From Ga0077560 sp046330435 (GTDB taxonomy: Bacteria > Actinomycetota > Thermoleophilia > Miltoncostaeales > Miltoncostaeaceae), in assembly GCA_046330435.1 (NCBI GenBank), contig JAXLST010000011.1:142745-206744 (forward strand): a stretch of DNA of 64,000 bases, given 5' to 3'. The translations under genes were made by a program, and so were the position numbers. The stretch's first letter is position 1. Each line of letters begins with the position of its first letter. Positions 34,327-41,334 of the stretch are shown here, in pieces. The notes under the pieces were generated by a model. That model worked only from the letters and a program-made list of their open reading frames with translations, was not told the DNA's origin and searched no databases.

Positions 34327-34345
34327 GCCGCACCCGGGCCCCCGG

Positions 34346-34372
34346 CTCAGTTCGCCCGGGCGGGGACCGATA
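34346..34372 (+). promoter_or_regulatory. Sigma-28-like promoter of the first chemoreceptor (CTCA-N17-CCGATA)
   Basis: CTCAGTTC begins at 34346 and ACCGATAC at 34366, close to the FliA/SigD consensus TAAAGTTT...GCCGATAA; CTCA and CCGATA (34367-34372) are 17 bases apart. It lies about 80 bases before the ATG of a methyl-accepting protein, a classic member of the flagellar/chemotaxis regulon. Spacing equals that of the motif at 6328-6354. Confidence 0.5.
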
Positions 34373-34454
34373 CCCGGGGGAGACGGCCGGGCCCCCGCCG
34401 ACGCCGGCGTCGCAAACACCCGCCAGCGCCCCAGGACGGGCAAGGAGCACCGGC

Positions 34455-35636
34455 ATGGCTCTCGGTTTCACCCCCCGCGGTTCGTCGTCCGATTCCCTCC
34501 GGCTCCTCAAGGACCGCCTGCGGTCGCTTGACGAGCACTGCCTCAGCGACCTGGGGACGGGTCTGGACCGGGCCCGGGCCGGAGACCTCACCGTCACCGT
34601 CCGGCCGGTCACGCAGCGGATCGACCAGCGCTCGGGCGACGCGTTCACCGATGAGCTCATCGACCTGTTCAACGGCATGCTCGCCAAGGCGCAGGGCGCG
34701 ATCGCCGCCTACAACGAGGTGCGCGAGCAGTTCCGCGAGGCGCTCGGCGACGACTCCTGCCTCGAGGACCTGCGCGAGAAGCTGCGCAGCCTCGACGGCC
34801 GCTGCCTCACCGGCCTCCAGGACGGCCTGCAGGCCGTCGCCGAGGGAGATCTCGGGGTCGAGGTGGTCCCGGTGACCACCCCGCTCGAGGCCACGCCGGG
34901 CCGGGAGCTCGGCGAGCTCGGGGAGCTCTTCAACAGCATGCTGGCCAAGGCGCAGGCGGCCGTGCACGGGTACGAGCACATGCGCACCGAGACCGGCGGC
35001 ATGGTCCGCCAGCTGGCGGAGACCGCCGCGGCGCTGGAGCGGTCCTCCGAGCGCCTGCAGCTCATCGCCGAGGAGAGCGGCCGGGCGATCGGCGAGATCG
35101 CCGGGACGCTGGAGCAGGTCTCGCAGGGGTCCTCCGAGCAGGCGCTCGCCGCCCAGGGCGTGAACGACGCGGTCACCACGGCCGCCGGCTTCGTGTCGGG
35201 CCTGGGGGCCAAGAGCGAGGAGATCGGCGAGATCGTCACGACGATCGCCGGCATCGCCAACCAGACGAACCTGCTGGCGCTGAACGCCGCGATCGAGGCG
35301 GCGCGCGCCGGCGAGATGGGCCGCGGCTTCGCGGTGGTCGCCGACGAGGTCCGGACCCTCGCCGAGAGCTCGCAGGCGTCCGCCAGCTCGATCGCCACGA
35401 TCATCGGCGACATCCAGGACCAGACCGCCCAGGCGGTGGCGGCGATGGAGACGGTGCAGCGCGACGTCGTCGGTGTGGCCGCGACCTCCGAACGGGCCGC
35501 CGCGGCGGCCGAGACGGTGTCCGCCGCGACCGAGGAGACCTCGGCGGCGTCCGACCAGGTGGCCGAGGCCTCCGAGGAGGTCGCCGGGGCCGCGCAGGCG
35601 CTGGCCCGGATGATCGGGCATTTCCGCAACGCTTAG
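34455..35636 (+). CDS. Cytosolic methyl-accepting chemotaxis protein (receptor 1)
   Basis: 393 residues, no signal or membrane helix, so soluble. Two tandem HAMP-like repeats of about 85-90 residues come first (LSDLGTGLDRARAGDLTVTVRPVT; LTGLQDGLQAVAEGDLGVEVVPVT), each ending in LFN-x-MLAKAQ. The MCP signalling domain follows: IVTTIAGIANQTNLLALNAAIEAARAGEMGRGFAVVADEVR, the invariant CheA/CheW-binding hairpin. The C-terminus is RMIGHFRNA. ATG 34455 follows CAAGGAGCACCGGC. It would report a cytosolic signal to CheA; no che genes are in the window. Nearly the same architecture as the next gene, so a tandem duplication. Confidence 0.88.
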   Translation: MALGFTPRGSSSDSLRLLKDRLRSLDEHCLSDLGTGLDRARAGDLTVTVRPVTQRIDQRSGDAFTDELIDLFNGMLAKAQGAIAAYNEVREQFREALGDDSCLEDLREKLRSLDGRCLTGLQDGLQAVAEGDLGVEVVPVTTPLEATPGRELGELGELFNSMLAKAQAAVHGYEHMRTETGGMVRQLAETAAALERSSERLQLIAEESGRAIGEIAGTLEQVSQGSSEQALAAQGVNDAVTTAAGFVSGLGAKSEEIGEIVTTIAGIANQTNLLALNAAIEAARAGEMGRGFAVVADEVRTLAESSQASASSIATIIGDIQDQTAQAVAAMETVQRDVVGVAATSERAAAAAETVSAATEETSAASDQVAEASEEVAGAAQALARMIGHFRNA

Positions 35637-35651
35637 CACGGTGCGGTGACG

Positions 35652-35671
35652 GGGCGGGCCGGGACCCGCCC
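35652..35671 (+). terminator. Hairpin between the two chemoreceptor genes
   Basis: GGGCGGG (35652-35658) and CCCGCCC (35665-35671) form a seven-pair stem with a six-base loop, about 15 bases after the stop of receptor 1. No T-tract follows. It may separate the two receptor genes or reduce read-through. Confidence 0.35.
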
Positions 35672-35799
35672 TCTCGGGTCATGGGCGGATCCTCGCCGGA
35701 GGGGCGGGTGACCGGCGGAACGGGTCGATGCGTGGGACGGACACGACGTCCACCAGCCCACCGCGCCGCACGGCGGCGCTCGCCCCAGGAGCACCCGGC

Positions 35800-36975
35800 A
35801 TGGCCCTCTTCACGTCCCGCCCGGCCCAGGACAGCGCCCTGCGCGAGCTGACCGCCCGCATGGAGTCGCTCGAGCAGCACTGCCTCACCGACCTGCTGGC
35901 GGGGCTCGCCGCGATGCAGGACGGCGACCTCACCGTCGAGGTCCGGCCAGCCACGACGCACATCGACACGGCGGCCTCCACTCCGGAGGTGCAGGCCATG
36001 GTGACGGTGTTCAACGCGATGCTCACCAAGGCGCAGGCGGCCATCGAGGGCTACAACCTGGTGCGGGAGCGCATGCGGCTGGCGCTGGGGGACCGATCCT
36101 GCCTGGAGGACCTGCAGGCGCGGCTCACGAGCCTGGACGGCAAGTGCCTCAACGGGCTGGCGAACGGCCTGGAGGCGGTCGCCGGCGGGGACCTCACGGT
36201 GGAGGTCATCCCGGTGACCACGGCCCTCGACGCCCGCCCCGGCGAGCACCTGGGGGAGCTGGGGGAGCTCTTCAACGGCATGCTCGCCAAGGCGCAGGCC
36301 TCGGTGAACGCGTACGAGCGGATGCGCGCCGAGACCGGCCAGATGGTCACCGAGCTCGCCGGCACCGCCGAGAACCTCGCGGGTTCGTCGAGCCGGATGG
36401 CGATCATCTCGGAGGAGACGGGCAAGGCCGTCTCGGAGATCGCCAGCACGATCGAGGCCGTCGCCCAGGGGTCGTCCCAGCAGGCGCAGGCCGCGGGCGG
36501 GGTGAACGAGGCCGTCGAGGCCGCCGCCACGGTGGTCGCCGGGCTCGGCGAGAAGAGCGACGAGATCGGCCAGATCGTCGACACGATCGGCGGGATCGCC
36601 AGCCAGACGAACCTGCTGGCGCTGAACGCGGCGATCGAGGCGGCGCGCGCCGGTGAGCTGGGCCGCGGGTTCGCGGTGGTCGCCGACGAGGTGCGCAAGC
36701 TCGCGGAGAGCTCGCAGGACTCGGCGAGCTCCATCGCGGCGATCATCGGGGACATCCAGCGGCAGACCACCAGCGCCGTCACCGCCATGGACGCGGTGAA
36801 GGGCGACGTGCTGTCGGTGGCGAGCATCTCGGAGGAGAACGCCGCGGCCGCCGAGGAGGTGTCGGCCACCACGGAGCAGACCGCGGCCTCCACCCAGGAG
36901 GTGGCGTCGGCCTCGGAGGAGGTCGCCGGCGCCGCCCAGCGGCTCAGCGAGCTCATCGCGCACTTCAGGGTGTGA
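35800..36975 (+). CDS. Cytosolic methyl-accepting chemotaxis protein (receptor 2)
   Basis: 391 residues from ATG 35800 with CAGGAGCACC upstream, the same leader type as receptor 1. Again no membrane segment; HAMP-like repeats (LTDLLAGLAAMQDGDLTVEVRPAT; LNGLANGLEAVAGGDLTVEVIPVT), signalling hairpin IVDTIGGIASQTNLLALNAAIEAARAGELGRGFAVVADEVR, then paired helices rich in EEVSATTEQTAAS and ending LSELIAHFRV. The final HFR motif is shared with receptor 1. No obvious sigma-28 promoter was found in the 163-base gap. Convergent with the S26-like gene, overlapping it by 11 bases. Confidence 0.88.
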   Translation: MALFTSRPAQDSALRELTARMESLEQHCLTDLLAGLAAMQDGDLTVEVRPATTHIDTAASTPEVQAMVTVFNAMLTKAQAAIEGYNLVRERMRLALGDRSCLEDLQARLTSLDGKCLNGLANGLEAVAGGDLTVEVIPVTTALDARPGEHLGELGELFNGMLAKAQASVNAYERMRAETGQMVTELAGTAENLAGSSSRMAIISEETGKAVSEIASTIEAVAQGSSQQAQAAGGVNEAVEAAATVVAGLGEKSDEIGQIVDTIGGIASQTNLLALNAAIEAARAGELGRGFAVVADEVRKLAESSQDSASSIAAIIGDIQRQTTSAVTAMDAVKGDVLSVASISEENAAAAEEVSATTEQTAASTQEVASASEEVAGAAQRLSELIAHFRV

Positions 36976-37426
36976 GCCGCGCGGGGCGGGTCAGCACCCG
37001 CCCCACCACCGCCTCCACCGGCGTGAAGGGCTCGCCCTCCCCGGCCCACAGGCGGGCGTCGCAGGACTCCGGGCGGTCATCGCCCAGCAGCGGCACCGTG
37101 CCCCCGGGCACGGTGCCGAAGTCCCGGTCGTAGCGCGGCGTGTCGCGCCGCTCCCCGGGGATGCGCACCCGCTGGCCGTTGCGGAACAGCAGCCCGCCGC
37201 GCACCGCGACCCGGTCGCCCGGCACCCCGGCCACGCGCAGCACCGGGTCGGGCAGCGGGTAGCCGGTGCTGCCGCACGCGGCGCGGATGGCGGGCGTGGG
37301 CGCCACGGCGACCACGTCGCCCCGGGCGGGCCGGCGGCCCTCACGGTACGCGTTGCGGTCCACCAGGACGGTCCCGCCCGGCGGGTAGGCGGGGGCCATG
37401 GCCGCGCCCTCGTTGACCAGGGGCAC
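36965..37426 (-). CDS. Signal peptidase I (S26)-like protein lacking catalytic residues
   Basis: 153 residues from GTG 37426. Layout matches an S26 peptidase domain: GAAMAPAYPPGGTVLVDRNAYR, PARGDVVAVAP, PVLRVAGVPGDRVAVRGG, and a C-terminal GDDRPESCDAR box. But the nucleophile Ser of the usual S-M-x-P is Ala (AAMAP, residues 8-12), and the general-base Lys of K-R-V-x-G-x-PGD is Leu (VLRVAGVPGD). It is thus probably not a peptidase. The frame stays open upstream through a hydrophobic stretch to CTG 37507, just after the protease stop, so a membrane-anchored form is likely. Same strand as the FHA/trypsin gene, so co-transcribed. Confidence 0.65.
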   Translation of the reverse strand: MPLVNEGAAMAPAYPPGGTVLVDRNAYREGRRPARGDVVAVAPTPAIRAACGSTGYPLPDPVLRVAGVPGDRVAVRGGLLFRNGQRVRIPGERRDTPRYDRDFGTVPGGTVPLLGDDRPESCDARLWAGEGEPFTPVEAVVGRVLTRPARLTP

Positions 37427-37514
37427 GGGGCCGGGCGCGCGGGGGACCCCGGCGGCGAACAGCGCCAGCCCGGCCGCGAGGGCCGCCGCAGGGGCGGCGG
37501 CCCTCAGCGCGCGG

Positions 37515-38939
37515 TCACTGCGGAGCGGTCGTCGCGTAGGGGATCCGCACCTGGATCGGGGAGCCGCTGGTCGTGGTGAACAGCGTGTACGTGGCGGCGT
37601 CCTGCGGCCCGGCCTTCACGGCCTGGCAGTAGGACTGCAGCGTGCCGTCCATGTCCTGCCCGTTGACCTGGGTGATGTAGGCGGGCTTCGGGAAGTTCGC
37701 CAGCGCGGCGGGCGACCCGGGGACGATGTTGTCCACGATGATCCCGGGGGCGGAGGTCGGCGCCCCGCTCAGCTGCGACGGGTCGGGGACGTAGTCCAGG
37801 CCGATGCCCGTCCAGTACAGCGAGCGGCCGGCCTGCAGCTGCGGGACGACCTCTTTGACGCGGTCCACCCCGATCGCGTAGTTCTGGCCCTGGATGATGC
37901 GGCCGTTGCGCTGCGTGGTGCCCGCGGAGTTGATCCCCACCAGCTGGGAGTCGGTGTCCACCAACGGGCCGCCGGAGTTGCCCGGGTTGATGGCCACGTC
38001 GGTCTGGATGACGTTGGGGTAGTTCGGCACGTCCACGGCGTTGCGCTCGTCGTAGGAGGTGCTCACCACGGAGACCACGCCGGTGGTCGCGGTGAGCTTC
38101 GCCGTCTCGCTGTCGCTGCCGGGGAAGCCGACGGCGACGACGGTGTCGCCCTCCTTGATGTCGGCCTGCGAACCGAGCGGGAGGGTCACCAGGCCGGTGG
38201 TGTCGGTGACCTTCAGCACCGCCATGTCGTCGCACGGGGCGCTGCCCATGAGCTTCGCCTCGCGGTTCTGGCCGTCCACGACGACCTGGAACTGCTCGCC
38301 CTCGTTCACGACGTGCTGGTTGGTGACCACGAGGCCCTGCTGGGCGTCGAGCACCCAGCCGGTGCCGCCCGCACCGCTGTCGCCGGTGAGCGCGAGGATG
38401 CGCACGGTGCTGGGGCGCAGGCTGTCCACGATCTCCGAGATGGGCCGCTGCTGGGGCGTGTCGCTGCCGCCGCCGATCACGCCGGTGGCCAGCAGGGTCC
38501 CGAACCCGGCGACGGCGACGATCGCGATGGCCCCCACGATGGTGGCCATGCGGGTGTTGCGCCGCAGCTTGCGCCGCTCGATGGTGGACGCCGACGGGCC
38601 GTCCAGGTCCTGCGGGATCACGCCGATCTGGGTGGCCTTCGCCGACGGCGGCTGCATGGAGGTGCGGATGAGGGTCTCCCCGATCTGCACCATCTCGTTG
38701 CCCTGCAGCAGCACCGGCCCGGTGAGCTTGTGGCCGTTGACCAGCACGCCGTTGGCGGACCCCATGTCGTGCAGCTCGGCCCGCCCGTCGGCGTACACCC
38801 GCAGCATCGCGTGCTGCCGGGAGGCCTTCTCGTCGTTCACCACCAGGTTGCACCCGGGGTCGCGTCCGATGACCCAGCGCTCACCCGAGGCCTGGACGGC
38901 GCGCCCCTCGTCCCCGCCCGACTCGACCACCAACCACAT
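37515..38939 (-). CDS. FHA domain-containing trypsin-like (HtrA-like) membrane protease
   Basis: 474 residues. Residues about 1-95 form an FHA domain (GERWVIGRDPGCNLVV, ASRQHAML, GSANGVLVNG), binding phospho-Thr in the cytosol. One membrane helix follows (about 131-155). Outside lies a chymotrypsin-fold protease with the complete triad: His in VVTNQHVV, Asp in PCDDMAVLKV, Ser in INPGNSGGPLVD. A PDZ-like region closes (IIVDNIVPGSPAALANF). Architecture suggests a protease that is controlled by Ser/Thr kinase signalling from inside. ATG 38939 has GGAGGGG upstream; the S26-like gene follows within eight bases. Confidence 0.88.
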   Translation of the reverse strand: MWLVVESGGDEGRAVQASGERWVIGRDPGCNLVVNDEKASRQHAMLRVYADGRAELHDMGSANGVLVNGHKLTGPVLLQGNEMVQIGETLIRTSMQPPSAKATQIGVIPQDLDGPSASTIERRKLRRNTRMATIVGAIAIVAVAGFGTLLATGVIGGGSDTPQQRPISEIVDSLRPSTVRILALTGDSGAGGTGWVLDAQQGLVVTNQHVVNEGEQFQVVVDGQNREAKLMGSAPCDDMAVLKVTDTTGLVTLPLGSQADIKEGDTVVAVGFPGSDSETAKLTATTGVVSVVSTSYDERNAVDVPNYPNVIQTDVAINPGNSGGPLVDTDSQLVGINSAGTTQRNGRIIQGQNYAIGVDRVKEVVPQLQAGRSLYWTGIGLDYVPDPSQLSGAPTSAPGIIVDNIVPGSPAALANFPKPAYITQVNGQDMDGTLQSYCQAVKAGPQDAATYTLFTTTSGSPIQVRIPYATTAPQ

Positions 38940-39056
38940 GCGCGCTCCCCTCCGGTTCGACCGCTGGAATCTACGACGCAAGACCCGCTCGGACCAAAGG
39001 CGTGACAGCCCGTGACAGCCGCGCGCCCTCTGCTATCCTCCGCCCCCGCCTGACCC

Positions 39057-39128
39057 GGGCGGTTAGCTCAGCGGTAGAGCACCTGCCTTACAAGCAGGGG
39101 GCCGGCAGTTCGAACCTGCCACCGCCCA
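39057..39128 (+). tRNA. tRNA-Val (anticodon TAC)
   Basis: A complete cloverleaf: acceptor GGGCGGT/ACCGCCC, D-arm GCTCAGCGGTAGAGC, anticodon stem CCTGC/GCAGG around loop CTTACAA (anticodon TAC, 39089-39091), T-arm GGCAG-TTCGAAC-CTGCC and discriminator A at 39128. No CCA is encoded. It reads GTA codons, rare in this GC-rich genome. tRNA-Asp follows 19 bases later and both probably share one transcript. Confidence 0.95.
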
Positions 39129-39147
39129 CTGACCGACCCAGGCGCTC

Positions 39148-39222
39148 GGGGGTGTAGCTCAGCTTGGTTAGAGCACCGGACTGTCAATCCGGAGGCCGCG
39201 GGTTCGAGTCCCGTCACTCCCG
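39148..39222 (+). tRNA. tRNA-Asp (anticodon GTC)
   Basis: Complete cloverleaf: acceptor GGGGGTG/CACTCCC (one G-T pair), D-arm GCTCAGCTTGGTTAGAGC, anticodon stem CCGGA/TCCGG with loop CTGTCAA (GTC), T-arm GCGGG-TTCGAGT-CCCGT and discriminator G at 39222. CCA is not encoded. A strong terminator follows eight bases later. Tyrosine integrases often use the 3' end of such genes, relevant to the decayed VapBC next to it. Confidence 0.95.
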
Positions 39223-39417
39223 CCTCACGAAAGCCCCGCAAACGCGGGGCTTTCCTCGTTCTGGGGCCGAGTTCCGAGGGATCGAGAGGGCCGGGGTGTC
39301 ACGCAAAGTGTCACCGCTCCGGGTGATCGCCGCCGCCAGGCGCTCACCGATCTCGGCGTGGAGCGCTCCTCCCGATGCAAGCCGCACCAGCAAGCTTGCA
39401 TCGAGGACCACCGGCAT
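39214..39417 (-). pseudogene. Truncated PIN-domain (VapC-like) toxin fragment
   Basis: ATG at 39417 overlaps the antitoxin stop as TAATG, the standard VapBC junction. The first 17 residues (MPVVLDASLLVRLASGG) are the start of a PIN domain with its first acidic residue, but the frame then runs into unrelated, low-complexity sequence and through the terminator into the tRNA-Asp gene, giving only 67 residues instead of about 130. The other PIN acids are missing. The gene is therefore a 5' remnant and the toxin is inactive. Confidence 0.6.
39230..39253 (+). terminator. Rho-independent terminator of the tRNA-Val/Asp transcript
   Basis: AAAGCCCCGC (39230-39239) and GCGGGGCTTT (39244-39253) form a perfect ten-pair stem with loop AAAC, followed by CCTCGTT. 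It is the clearest intrinsic terminator in the window. Confidence 0.85.
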
Positions 39418-39785
39418 TAGTCGGCGCTGCCCCGCAGTGCCCGCTCCTCGAGCTCCGCGCGATCAGCCTTCAGCGCCTGTTCGAGCGCCTGCTCGCCGAC
39501 CTCCGGCACTCCTTGCCAGAGGTGCCTCAGGCGTGCCAGCGCATCCATTCCGCGCTGCGCATCCGCATCGGGTCCCGGCAGGCCACGGACGAACTCGACG
39601 ATCACGGCATCAGCATCGATGCCGCGGCGGCGGCTCTCGGCCTCAAGCCGTGCCCGCTCCTCAGGACCGAGATCGATGCGAATCGGATTGGTCGCCACGC
39701 GGCCGATTGTCGGCGCGTCCGGAGCGATCGCGATGGGCCGAGGTGCGGCGGCCTCCAGGTCCTGTCCGCACGTCCTCGGAGTCAC
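39417..39785 (-). CDS. VapB-like antitoxin, probably orphaned
   Basis: 122 residues from GTG 39785; a more conservative start is GTG 39698, since the domain begins ATNPIRIDLGPEERARLEAESRRRGIDADAVIVEFV, a ribbon-helix-helix-type pattern. The rest is an acidic helical tail (QALKADRAELEERALRG) typical for toxin binding. The neighbouring PIN toxin is only a fragment, so this antitoxin has lost its partner. Base use is less GC-rich than around it, a sign of transfer. Possible remaining role: DNA-binding autorepressor. Confidence 0.6.
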   Translation of the reverse strand: MTPRTCGQDLEAAAPRPIAIAPDAPTIGRVATNPIRIDLGPEERARLEAESRRRGIDADAVIVEFVRGLPGPDADAQRGMDALARLRHLWQGVPEVGEQALEQALKADRAELEERALRGSAD

Positions 39786-39861
39786 TCCGATGCCTCATCG
39801 CTGTCGCGATCCATGCCCTTGCAGACTAGCGTTCCGAGGATGGGCAGCGAGCGTCGCCTCA

Positions 39862-39888
39862 CGGGGGCCCCGCGTCGCGGGGCCCCCG
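39862..39888 (-). terminator. Strong GC hairpin between the RTX and antitoxin genes
   Basis: CGGGGGCCCCGC (39862-39873) and GCGGGGCCCCCG (39877-39888) are perfectly complementary over 12 pairs with a three-base loop. It stands 25 bases after the minus-strand RTX stop (39913). No T-run; as a stem it works for both strands. Confidence 0.55.
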
Positions 39889-39912
39889 CCGTACCGGCGG
39901 CCGTTCCCGGCG

Positions 39913-41022
39913 CTACGGGATGCCCGCCGCGACCTCGCAGCCGCGGGCGCGATCGAGCCCCTGCTCGCCGTCGCAGTCGTCCGCGACACCGTCGCTCCCG
40001 TCGAGGCGGTCATCCGCCGGGCCCGCCCGGAGGATGTCGTCGCCGGTCCCGCCGTCCAGGCGGTCCCGCCCGCCGGCGGTGGCGATGCTGGTGGCGAAGT
40101 CGATCGTGCTGTCGCCGAACAGGACGTCGTCACCGCCGCGGCCGATGACGGTGTCGTTCCCGGCCCCGGAGTAGCCGAAGCCGACGTTCGGGCTGCTGTC
40201 GCCCACCAGCACGTCGGCGGCGTCGGACCCGATGATCACGTCGTCCCCGGCGCCGAACGCCGCACCCAGGCTGTTGTTGTCCCCGATCGCCAGGGACCCG
40301 CCGGGGCCCAGGTCGATGAGGTCGTCGCCCCCGTTGCCGCGGGCGGTCCCCCCGACGAACCCGTCACCGACGGCGAAGCTGTCACCGATCGCGACGTCGT
40401 CGCCCGGGCCGCCGAGCAGCACGTCGTCGCCTGCGCCCACCGCGTCGCTGCCGCGGGAGTCGCCCAGGAGGCTGTCGTCCCCCGGCCCGCCGAGCAGCAC
40501 ATCGTCCCCGCCGCCGGTGGCGGTGCCTGTGGAGGTGGAGTCGCCGCGGACGCTGTCGTCACCCGGCCCGCCGTCGAGCCAGTCGTTCCCGCCGCCGGCG
40601 GCGTCGTTGACCGGGTCCTGGACGTCGCCGCGCAGGCGGTCCTGGCCGTCGCCCCCGGAGATGCGGTCGTTGCCGAGGCCGCCCACCAGCACGTCGTCAC
40701 CCTCCAGACCGCAGATCCGGTCGTTCCCGCCCCTGCCGTCGATGACGTCGTCGCCGGTCGACCCGACGATCACGTCATTGCCGGGGGTCCCGTCGATCGC
40801 GCCGGCACCCACGATCGTCGCGGGCGCGCCGAGGCATGTGGGCCCGGGACGTGCGGGCAGCGCGGTCGCGGCGCCGCCGGCCAGCAGCGCCGCCGCGCCC
40901 AGCAGCAGCACGGCCCGTGGGCCCGGCCGGCGGCGCGGTCGCCCTCCGCGTCCGGCCCGGTCTCGGAGGTCAGGGAACGATGGGGTCGCGGGCGTGCCCG
41001 CCCCCACGGCGTCGTCGGTCAT
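39913..41022 (-). CDS. RTX-type calcium-binding repeat protein
   Basis: 369 residues from ATG 41022. After an N-terminal Arg-rich stretch a hydrophobic segment (VLLLGAAALLAGGAATALP) acts as signal or anchor. The rest carries repeated nonapeptides GGxGxDxxx (GNDVIVGSTGDDVIDGRGGNDRI; GGGDDVLLGGPGDDSLLGD; GAGDDVIIGSDAADVLVGD), hallmark of hemolysin-type calcium-binding beta-rolls that fold outside the cell. The C-terminus has a Cys pair (DDCDGEQGLDRARGC). No catalytic domain, so probably structural or adhesive. A hairpin (41049-41068) sits in its leader. Confidence 0.8.
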   Translation of the reverse strand: MTDDAVGAGTPATPSFPDLRDRAGRGGRPRRRPGPRAVLLLGAAALLAGGAATALPARPGPTCLGAPATIVGAGAIDGTPGNDVIVGSTGDDVIDGRGGNDRICGLEGDDVLVGGLGNDRISGGDGQDRLRGDVQDPVNDAAGGGNDWLDGGPGDDSVRGDSTSTGTATGGGDDVLLGGPGDDSLLGDSRGSDAVGAGDDVLLGGPGDDVAIGDSFAVGDGFVGGTARGNGGDDLIDLGPGGSLAIGDNNSLGAAFGAGDDVIIGSDAADVLVGDSSPNVGFGYSGAGNDTVIGRGGDDVLFGDSTIDFATSIATAGGRDRLDGGTGDDILRAGPADDRLDGSDGVADDCDGEQGLDRARGCEVAAGIP

Positions 41023-41334
41023 CTGGTGCCGCCTCTCTCTTCGCGAAGGGCCCGCCGGGAGGCGGGCCGGATGGAAGCTGCTGGTCCGGCGATGACGACC
41101 GCACCGGGAGGGACGGCCGTCCGTGACGACGCGGGAGTCCGTGGGGTGGCCCCTGCGTATGCGCGGTCGAACGTATGTGAACATCCCTGCCGCGTGCCAC
41201 TGGCCGTACGGATAGCGCCGATGTGTCCTTCATCCACGTCTCGGCAGGAAGGAGTGCGGGGCGGGGCGGGGCGGGCCCACGGCTAAGGTGCGGGGCTGCC
41301 GGAGGCGCCCGAACCCACATGACCGGATGGTGAG
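41023..41334. other. Divergent intergenic region with leader hairpin and GGGGC repeats
   Basis: 312 bases between the RTX gene (minus) and the trans-sulfuration enzyme (plus). It contains GGCCCGCC (41049-41056) and GGCGGGCC (41061-41068), an eight-pair hairpin in the RTX leader, and a run of four GGGGC-type units at about 41256-41275 (possible G-quadruplex) upstream of the enzyme. A weak -10-like TAAGGT is at about 41284. No gene is supported. Confidence 0.45.

Noticed and set aside
34327..34454. A c-di-GMP riboswitch before the chemoreceptor
   Set aside because: GEMM-type conserved bases (CACGCACAGGGCAAACC-like) are absent; a promoter motif explains the region better.
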